NCBI GenBank assembly: GCA_027621335.1
Contig: JAQCAN010000038.1
Coordinates: forward strand, 1-13,426
DNA: 13,426 nt
Direction: 5' to 3'
Origin: Bacteroidota bacterium
Lineage (GTDB): Bacteria > Bacteroidota > Bacteroidia > Flavobacteriales_D > JABDKJ01
The notes under the pieces are model-generated. The model saw only the letters and a list, made by a program, of their open reading frames with translations, had not been told where the DNA came from and did no database searches. Made by a program: the position numbers and the translations under genes. Within the stretch, counting starts at the first letter, position 1. Each line of letters opens with the position of its first letter. Positions 8,094 through 13,426 of the stretch are shown here, one piece after another.

Positions 8094-8479
8094 GGACAGT
8101 CGCAGTGTTTTGGAGAATTGAATTGCACCAAGCTGGCCGTGGAGTCATTCAAACTGAAGCGCATATCCAAGACCTCCGGCTCATGGTAGAGACTCACTGC
8201 ATACTCCTTGATGGGCTCTTTGGTCCGACTTGAACCGAAATCAACCTTGGCTTCCTCTAGAGCTATTTTGAGCGATGCTGCGTCCAGCTCATGGCAAGCT
8301 AAAAGGCAAGCTTCATGCTCGGACATCATCCAATAACTCATCTGGATCCGGTCGATGACCCGATTTCCTGGAAGCCAAGAGGTCAATAGCCCTAACTTGT
8401 CCTTGAAGAAGAAGCCAGAAAGCACCACTCCGATTAGAACTCCGATGAGGAAGCGTGATAAGCGTTGTCTGAAATTCAT
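8090..8479 (-). CDS. small single-span membrane protein, DUF4258-like
   Basis: The product has 129 residues: a basic N-terminus (MNFRQRLSRF), one hydrophobic helix (about 9-25, LIGVLIGVVLSGFFF) and a soluble domain of about 100 residues. The soluble part contains WLPGNRVIDRI and two cysteine pairs, CLLAC (58-62) and CDC (126-128). From memory this resembles DUF4258 proteins of Bacteroidota, often seen next to alanine dehydrogenase genes, but I cannot confirm that here. No function is known to me. The ATG at 8479 is chosen because it leaves a single base after the ald stop (TAA-T-ATG) and removes 19 residues overlapping ald that are not membrane-protein-like; an upstream start at 8536 remains open. 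The stop overlaps the GTG of ung by four bases. The cysteines suggest a disulfide or metal site, which is inference. Confidence 0.8.
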   Translation of the reverse strand: MNFRQRLSRFLIGVLIGVVLSGFFFKDKLGLLTSWLPGNRVIDRIQMSYWMMSEHEACLLACHELDAASLKIALEEAKVDFGSSRTKEPIKEYAVSLYHEPEVLDMRFSLNDSTASLVQFNSPKHCDCP

Positions 8480-8480
8480 A

Positions 8481-9698
8481 TTAGAAGGCGGCCAAGAGCA
8501 GGTTGATGTCTTTATAAGGTAAGTCGAAGATCTCACTGAGGAGTTCTGAGGTCAACTTCCCTTGGTACATGTAGACACCGTTTCTGAACCCTGCGTCCGC
8601 TTTGATGAGGCTTTTGCAGCCTCCCGCGTCAGCCATCTCAAGAACAATAGGGCTGAAGATGTTACTAAGGGCGTTCGAGGCGGTTCTTGATACTCTGGAC
8701 GCGATGTTAGGCACACAGTAATGCACGACATCGTGCTTCACATAGGTGGGTCGCTCGTGATCGGTCACTTTCGAGGTCTCGAAACACCCCCCTCTATCTA
8801 TACTTACATCTACGATCACAGCCCCTTTCTTCATCTTCTCCACCATGGATTCAGTGACCACCACAGGAGTGCGACCGCGATTGGAGCGAATGGCACCGAT
8901 GGCCACATCAGCGGTGATCAGACATTCTTCCAATACAGTAGGCTCCATCACACTGGTGTAGACCCGGTGTCCTACATTATCTTGAAGCCTGCGCAGACGA
9001 GAGATGGATGAATCGAAGACTTTCACTGAAGCCCCAAGGCCCAAGGCAGCCCTGGCTGCATATTCGCCTACCGTACCCGCTCCCAAAATGACGACCTCGC
9101 TAGGTTTGACGCCCGCAATTCCACCGAACATGAGGCCTACCCCATCGTTCATGTTACTCAGACATTCTGCAGCGATGAGGATAGCTGTATTTCCTGCTAT
9201 CTCACCCATGGTGCGCACAGTGGGGTATACTTCATCATCGTCCTGGATGAAGTCCCACGCAATGGCGGTAATCCGTTTCTCAATGAGTTTCAATAGAGTC
9301 CCTTTCAGTTGCATGTTCAACTGCAACGCGGTCATCAGCGTCTGACCTGGTTTCATCAGATCGATCTCCTTTTCAGTCGGTGGAGCGATCTTCAAGATGA
9401 TATCGGCTTCGAAGACTTCCCTTATGTCCCCTACCTGAGCACCAGCTTCGCTGTACTCGTGGTCGGAGTAGTTGGCTTTGAGGCCAGCGCTTCTTTGGAT
9501 GACTACCTTATGACCATTATTGACCAAGAGCGCTACGGCCTGTGGAATCAATGCCACCCTGTTCTCTTGGAAAGAGGTTTCCTTTGGAACACCGATATAG
9601 AGGCTGCTCTTCCGTCTGCCTATTTCGAGCATCTCTTCTTGAGGCATCAGCATGCCTTCTTGAGCGATGTCCCTGATTGATTTTCCACTGGTCTGCAT
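8481..9698 (-). CDS. ald: alanine dehydrogenase family protein
   Basis: The 405-residue product belongs to the alanine dehydrogenase / PntA family, which oxidatively deaminates L-alanine to pyruvate and ammonium with NAD. Visible are the N-terminal substrate domain (IGVPKE, then ENRVALIP at 45-52), a Lys in LKIAPPT (Lys103) that should bind the carboxylate, the Rossmann loop GAGTVG (206-211) followed by Asp229, and DVSIDRGGCFET (297-308) with the catalytic Asp301. The catalytic His found in characterised enzymes (about His96) appears to be Gln126 here (TALQLNM). An N-terminal extension of about 30 residues precedes the fold. I recall both features in other Bacteroidota homologues, so the exact reaction is less certain than the family. 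ATG at 9698 lies 65 bases after the tsaE stop. The gene is followed after one base by the small membrane protein. Confidence 0.88.
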   Translation of the reverse strand: MQTSGKSIRDIAQEGMLMPQEEMLEIGRRKSSLYIGVPKETSFQENRVALIPQAVALLVNNGHKVVIQRSAGLKANYSDHEYSEAGAQVGDIREVFEADIILKIAPPTEKEIDLMKPGQTLMTALQLNMQLKGTLLKLIEKRITAIAWDFIQDDDEVYPTVRTMGEIAGNTAILIAAECLSNMNDGVGLMFGGIAGVKPSEVVILGAGTVGEYAARAALGLGASVKVFDSSISRLRRLQDNVGHRVYTSVMEPTVLEECLITADVAIGAIRSNRGRTPVVVTESMVEKMKKGAVIVDVSIDRGGCFETSKVTDHERPTYVKHDVVHYCVPNIASRVSRTASNALSNIFSPIVLEMADAGGCKSLIKADAGFRNGVYMYQGKLTSELLSEIFDLPYKDINLLLAAF

Positions 9699-9763
9699 AG
9701 AGGAGGTCTGTTTGGGGGCTCCTAAAGATAAGATAACCTGACATCCAAAGGCGCAAGGCCTAT

Positions 9764-10174
9764 TCAGTTTATGGACACGGATCTATGGCCATTTTTCAAT
9801 GAGATATCGACCTTCATAACTCCTTTGTCAGGAAGTAAGGCTTCCGCAATCTCGGGCCATTCGATGAGACAAGGTTGACCGGAGTCCAGATATTCATCGA
9901 AACCGAAATCGAGTAATTCCTCAGGACCCGCCAGTCGGTAAAGATCGAAATGATAGTACGGTCCTTGAGGCGTTTCATAGACTTGAACAATAGAGTAGGT
10001 CGGACTGCTGACCTCCACGCTGGGATCCACCTGTTCCATGAGCAAAGTGACCAAGGTCGTCTTGCCGCTCCCCATGGCGCCATTCAACAGCACAATCGGG
10101 CTTGAATTCAACTTGCTGCTAATGACCGAAGCGACTTCGGACATATCGGCAATGCTGTCTACCTTGAAGGTCAT
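9764..10174 (-). CDS. tsaE: tRNA threonylcarbamoyladenosine biosynthesis ATPase TsaE
   Basis: This 136-residue P-loop ATPase acts with TsaB and TsaD in the cytoplasm to form N6-threonylcarbamoyladenosine at position 37 of tRNAs that read ANN codons. The Walker A motif is GAMGSGKTT at 32-40 (Lys38). The TsaE signatures SSPTYSIV (56-63), HFDLYRL (75-81) and IEWPE (104-108) are all present, and the length is normal for the family. ATG at 10174 is separated from the porX stop by a single base (TGA-T-ATG), so translation is probably coupled to porX. Neither tsaB nor tsaD is in the window. Confidence 0.97.
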   Translation of the reverse strand: MTFKVDSIADMSEVASVISSKLNSSPIVLLNGAMGSGKTTLVTLLMEQVDPSVEVSSPTYSIVQVYETPQGPYYHFDLYRLAGPEELLDFGFDEYLDSGQPCLIEWPEIAEALLPDKGVMKVDISLKNGHRSVSIN

Positions 10175-10175
10175 A

Positions 10176-11723
10176 TCACAGCGGTTTCAGATAGACCACG
10201 GGAATGAGCATCTCCTCAAGTGAGATTCCACCATGCTGGAAGGTATCCTTGTAGTACCGCACGTAGTGGTTGTAATTATTAGGATAGGCGAAGAAGTCAC
10301 TGTTCTTGGCAAAGATGAATCGCGTACTCATGTGTTGCTTGGGTAGGCGCAGTGCGGTAGGGTCCTTGACTTCCATGACTTCTTTAGGGTCGTAGCTCAG
10401 GTTCTTCCCTCGCTTATAACGGAGGTTGGTATTCGTATTCTTATCCCCTACCACTTTGACCGGATTCTTCACATGCACGGTGCCATGATCGGTGGTGATG
10501 ATTAAAGGGATGCCCGCTTCAGCAATCTTCTGCAAGATGCTTCGAAGCGGGGAATGTTCGAACCAAGATAGGGTGAGTGAGCGGTAAGCCGACTCATCAT
10601 CTGCCAACTCACGAATGACTTCCATATCCGTGCGGGCATGGGAGAGCATATCCACGAAGTTATAGACGATGACGTTCAGGTCATTGTTAAGGAGGTTATT
10701 GAAGTTCTCCAAAAGCTTCTTTCCCGCTTGAAGGTTGGTGATCTTATTATAGGAGACCTTTTTGTTCAGGCCCAATCGAACGAGCTGCTTTTCCAAGAAC
10801 TCTTTCTCGTTCATGTTCTTCCCACCTTCATCCTCGTCATTCAGCCACAGCTCTGGATTCAGTTTTTCCATCTCAGCCGGCATAAGCCCTGAGAAGATGG
10901 CATTGCGGCTGTATTGTGTGGCTGTTGGTAGGATGCTATAATAGAGGTCTTCATTTTCCACGCGGTAGAGGTCGCTCAACAGTGGACGGATGCTCCTCCA
11001 TTGATCGAAACGCAGATTATCGATAAGCACCATGAAGGTCTTGCCTTCTTTGACCAGTGGCGCGATCTTGTTCTTGAACAGGTTATGTGACATCAAGGGG
11101 ATGTCATCACCTTTGGCGTTCACCCAGTCTTCATAGTTCTGCTCTACGAACTTGCAGAACTGATGATTGGCCTCTGACTTCTGCATGCGAAAGATCTCGT
11201 CCATGCTCTCCTCCTCGGATCCTTCCAATTGTAATTCCCACTTCACCAATTTGCGATAGAGGTCGGTCCATTCCTCCGTATCCATGCGGCTTCCGAGCTG
11301 CATGCCTATCTGACGGAACTCCTGCTGATAGCCTGAGGTGGTCTTCTCACTCACCAAGCGCTTGTCATCCAAGTTCTTTTTCAATGTGAGAAGGATCTGA
11401 TTAGGATTGACAGGTTTGATGAGGTAATCGCTGATCTTGGAGCCAATAGCCTCTTCCATGATGGCTTCTTCCTCGCTCTTGGTGATCATGACGATAGGGA
11501 GAGCGGGATAAAGGTCTTTGATTTGACTCAAGGTCTCTAATCCATTCAATCCAGGCATGTTCTCATCGAGAAAAACGATGTCGAAGTGTTTTTCCTTGAC
11601 CTTGTCTATGGCATCTTTTCCATTCGTGACCGTCTCTACCACATACCCCTTATGTTCGAGGAACATGACGTGTGGCTTCAACAATTCTATCTCATCATCG
11701 GCCCATAGGAGGGTTACTGGCAT
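10176..11723 (-). CDS. porX: PorX: response regulator with PglZ domain, type IX secretion regulator
   Basis: The product has 515 residues from ATG 11723, close to the known PorX of about 518. An N-terminal receiver domain (1-120) holds the acidic pocket Asp9/Asp10, the phospho-acceptor Asp53 (VFLDENMPG), Thr81 and Lys103 (LIKPV). After a helical linker comes a PglZ domain of the alkaline phosphatase superfamily. Its likely metal ligands are in IDNLRFDQW (from 234), the PTATQYSR loop (266-273), NFVDMLSHAR (355-364), TTDHGT (410-415) and QHGG (496-499). In Porphyromonas gingivalis PorX works with the kinase PorY and the sigma factor SigP to control T9SS genes, and its PglZ domain has phosphodiesterase activity. 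An upstream in-frame start (11783) would add 20 residues, but the 11723 start gives the conserved MPVTLLWADDEIELLKPH N-terminus. It heads a minus-strand operon with tsaE. Confidence 0.95.
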   Translation of the reverse strand: MPVTLLWADDEIELLKPHVMFLEHKGYVVETVTNGKDAIDKVKEKHFDIVFLDENMPGLNGLETLSQIKDLYPALPIVMITKSEEEAIMEEAIGSKISDYLIKPVNPNQILLTLKKNLDDKRLVSEKTTSGYQQEFRQIGMQLGSRMDTEEWTDLYRKLVKWELQLEGSEEESMDEIFRMQKSEANHQFCKFVEQNYEDWVNAKGDDIPLMSHNLFKNKIAPLVKEGKTFMVLIDNLRFDQWRSIRPLLSDLYRVENEDLYYSILPTATQYSRNAIFSGLMPAEMEKLNPELWLNDEDEGGKNMNEKEFLEKQLVRLGLNKKVSYNKITNLQAGKKLLENFNNLLNNDLNVIVYNFVDMLSHARTDMEVIRELADDESAYRSLTLSWFEHSPLRSILQKIAEAGIPLIITTDHGTVHVKNPVKVVGDKNTNTNLRYKRGKNLSYDPKEVMEVKDPTALRLPKQHMSTRFIFAKNSDFFAYPNNYNHYVRYYKDTFQHGGISLEEMLIPVVYLKPL

Positions 11724-11795
11724 AGTGTGTGGATTAGCATGGACCCTTAGAAGTCCAAAATGGGAAACATTACCTTTGGTCAAATTAACGGATAA
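11724..11795. other. divergent intergenic region, porX / HD phosphohydrolase
   Basis: Only 72 bases separate the two divergent starts, so both promoters must be close together or overlap. A plus-strand -7 match is present (11771-11778). On the minus strand the nearest candidate, TTAATTTG (complement of 11781-11788), has one mismatch and no -33 element at a suitable distance. Confidence 0.45.
11771..11778 (+). promoter_or_regulatory. candidate -7 element for the HD phosphohydrolase gene
   Basis: TACCTTTG matches TAnnTTTG at all fixed bases. No TTG is found 17-23 bases upstream, so the -33 element is weak or missing. Transcription would start near 11783, about 13 bases before the proposed TTG start, giving an almost leaderless message. 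Confidence 0.35.
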
Positions 11796-13049
11796 TTGCG
11801 CGAGGCATCATCGTTCATCAATAGACGCAAGGTACTCAACGATCCAGTCTATGGGTTTATTACCATACCGGACCCCTTAATCTTTGACCTTCTTCAACAT
11901 CCATATTTCCAGAGACTTAGGCGCATCACTCAACTGGGGCTCAGCGGGCTGGTCTATCCTGGAGCGAATCACCACCGGTTCCATCACGCTTTGGGGGCAT
12001 CTCACTTGATGCAACTGGCCTTGGACAATCTACAGTCCAAGGGAAATGAGATCAGTTCGGAAGAACGTCAAGGGGCGGTGGCGGCCATTCTTCTGCATGA
12101 TATCGGACACGCTCCATTCAGTCATGCTTTGGAGCACGACCTGCTTTCGCAGGTCAGTCATGAAGACATCTCTCTTCTGGTGATGGAACGGTTGAATGAG
12201 CAGATGGATGGCGCCTTGAAGGAGTGCATCCGCATCTTCAAGAAAACTCACCCTAAGAAATTTCTGGGGCAGCTCATCAGCGGACAGCTTGATGTGGACC
12301 GTTTGGATTATCTGAAAAGGGATTCCTTCTATACAGGGGTTTCGGAAGGAGTGGTGGGAAGCCAACGGATCATCAAGATGCTGGATGTCCATGACGGTGA
12401 GTTGGTCGTTGAGGAGAAGGGCATTTACTCCATTGAGAAATTCCTTGTAGCAAGGCGACTGATGTACTGGCAGGTCTATCTACATAAGACTGTGGTAGCA
12501 GCAGAATTCCTGCTTGTCAGTATCATCCGAAGAGCTAAGGCACTCATGCGAGATGGGGGGGAGCTATTTGCATCTCCGGCCTTATCCTATTTCCTTAAGA
12601 ACAGGGTGGATATGGAGGCATTCAAAAAAGACCCGGGGGTACTAGAATGGTACATGGCGTTGGATGACATGGACGTCATGGGGGCTATCAAAGTCTGGAT
12701 GGGACATTCCGATAAAGTCCTGAGTGAACTAAGCTGTGCTCTGGTCAACAGACGGCTGCCTAGTATAAAGATGAGCAAGTCTCCAATTCCGATTGAACAG
12801 ATAGAAGACTGGAAGAAGAAGGTAAAGAAGGAGAAAGGTCTATCGGATGATGAGGTCAGTTACTTCATCACCGCAGGTGAATTGGTCAATAACGCCTACG
12901 ATATAGGGAATGAGCGCATTAAGATAAAGTTCAAGGATGGTAGCTTGCTCGATGTGGCAGATGCAAGTGATACCTTGAATATCACGGCACTTTCAGCTCC
13001 GGTCACCAAGTATTTCCTAATGGTGCCCAGAGACCTTATGGAAAGCTGA
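11796..13049 (+). CDS. HD-domain phosphohydrolase (COG1078 / dNTPase-like)
   Basis: The 417-residue soluble protein has the layout of dGTPase/SAMHD1-like HD enzymes of the COG1078 group, which remove triphosphate from dNTPs or act as related metal-dependent phosphohydrolases. The metal site is complete. It comprises His64 in HHRFHHALGASHLM, His101-Asp102 in LLHDIGHAPFSHALE and the distal Asp in QLDVDRLDYLKRD (164-176). The N-terminal VLNDPVYGFITI and PYFQRLRRITQLGL are family signatures. The start is unusual: a stop codon lies immediately upstream (11793-11795), and the only standard start before the conserved region is TTG at 11796. No ATG or GTG occurs there; an ATC at 11817 would give the N-terminus IN-RRKVLNDP. 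The gene diverges from porX and ends exactly against the stop of the DUF3108 gene. The substrate cannot be read from the sequence. Confidence 0.9.
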   Translation: MREASSFINRRKVLNDPVYGFITIPDPLIFDLLQHPYFQRLRRITQLGLSGLVYPGANHHRFHHALGASHLMQLALDNLQSKGNEISSEERQGAVAAILLHDIGHAPFSHALEHDLLSQVSHEDISLLVMERLNEQMDGALKECIRIFKKTHPKKFLGQLISGQLDVDRLDYLKRDSFYTGVSEGVVGSQRIIKMLDVHDGELVVEEKGIYSIEKFLVARRLMYWQVYLHKTVVAAEFLLVSIIRRAKALMRDGGELFASPALSYFLKNRVDMEAFKKDPGVLEWYMALDDMDVMGAIKVWMGHSDKVLSELSCALVNRRLPSIKMSKSPIPIEQIEDWKKKVKKEKGLSDDEVSYFITAGELVNNAYDIGNERIKIKFKDGSLLDVADASDTLNITALSAPVTKYFLMVPRDLMES

Positions 13050-13426
13050 TCATTTACCCACTCGGGCGATTGGATTCAGCAGCCCTTCATGCTCCACCAT
13101 CTCCATTTTAATGCTTCCTACCAGTATGCTGGCTTTGGCGAGGACTGGAATCTTGTTCTTGTCGTCAGTGATCCAGACCTGAAGGTCCTCACTATCCTTG
13201 AAGATACGGCCTTCTTGGACCACCGGTACGAACTTCATGCAACGGTAATCCCCACTTCTTAGGGAGATGACCTCTTTTCCCAAGTACTTGATCTTCAGGT
13301 CATAGACCTCATCATCCATGAAGGTTTTCAGGGAGAATTGGTCCCCTGGTCTTGCATTGCTGAAGTCCATACTGCGGGCATAGTAGAAGGAGGAGATCAT
13401 ATCTTGAGCACCTACGGGAATCTCGA
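13050..13426 (-). CDS. DUF3108 family protein (5' end off the window)
   Basis: The visible part is about 125 codons of an open frame that continues past the right edge, so an internal Met at 13400 is probably not the true start: the bases before it encode EIPVGAQD in frame. The text DMISSFYYARSMDFS, YLGKEVISLRSGDYRC, FKDSEDLQVWITDDKNKIP and the ending VGSIKMEMVEHEGLLNP fit the C-terminal half of DUF3108. This is a beta-rich family of probably exported proteins with no established function; the signal peptide would lie in the missing part. Its stop codon directly abuts that of the converging HD gene (TGATCA at 13047-13052). Confidence 0.85.
   Translation of the reverse strand, partial: EIPVGAQDMISSFYYARSMDFSNARPGDQFSLKTFMDDEVYDLKIKYLGKEVISLRSGDYRCMKFVPVVQEGRIFKDSEDLQVWITDDKNKIPVLAKASILVGSIKMEMVEHEGLLNPIARVGK

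Noticed and set aside
8480..8536. Longer start for the small membrane protein at 8536
   Set aside because: The extra 19 residues overlap ald and precede the basic N-terminus and helix without any membrane or signal character; the ATG at 8479 is one base after the ald stop.
9723..9730. Minus-strand TATCTTTA as a -7 element for ald
   Set aside because: One mismatch to TAnnTTTG and only a CTTG-like -33 with a long 23-base spacer. It may be real, but it is too weak to annotate.
1..13426. CRISPR arrays, tRNA/rRNA genes, insertion sequences, phage or defence islands
   Set aside because: No spaced repeats, cloverleaf-like sequences, transposase motifs or terminal inverted repeats were seen; PglZ occurs in BREX defence, but here it is fused to a receiver domain as in PorX, with no other BREX genes.

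Overview
The window looks like chromosomal DNA of a Bacteroidota bacterium, most likely a member of the Flavobacteriales or a close relative. Four points support this. A PorX-type regulator (receiver plus PglZ domain) is present. A secreted protein carries a type A type IX secretion (T9SS) sorting tail. One promoter matches the Bacteroidota consensus TTG-N19-TAnnTTTG exactly. Shine-Dalgarno sequences are largely absent. The content is mostly housekeeping and regulatory; I see no insertion sequence, phage gene, CRISPR array, tRNA or rRNA.

Left part, plus strand: the last codons of atpA (3-92) and a complete atpG (96-968) close an F1Fo ATP synthase operon. After a 99-base gap comes a very large membrane histidine kinase (1068-4634, 1188 aa). 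It has about 12 predicted transmembrane helices, a periplasmic Cache-like sensor, a HAMP domain and an NtrY-type kinase core. A stand-alone pabB (aminodeoxychorismate synthase component I, minus strand, 5893-4625) runs against it, and the two genes overlap tail to tail by 10 bases.

Middle: a Bacteroidota promoter (about 5958-5987) precedes a T9SS cargo gene (6055-7355). That gene is broken by a one-base frameshift near 6550 and by an in-frame TAG at 6927 where a Trp codon is expected. A bidirectional hairpin (about 7382-7417) separates it from the next operon and overlaps the ung stop codon.

Right part, minus strand, reading right to left: porX (11723), tsaE, ald (alanine dehydrogenase family), a small membrane protein resembling DUF4258 and ung (ends at 7416). 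Three of the four junctions are 1-base gaps or a 4-base overlap, so this looks like one operon joining the T9SS regulator to tRNA modification, amino-acid metabolism and DNA repair. Divergent from porX is a COG1078-type HD phosphohydrolase (11796-13049), which has no ATG start. Its stop codon directly abuts the stop of a DUF3108 gene that runs off the right edge.

I did not find a clearly new multi-gene system. The points most worth a second look are the large kinase, the doubly broken T9SS cargo gene with an intact promoter, the porX operon, and the missing catalytic histidine in the alanine dehydrogenase homologue.
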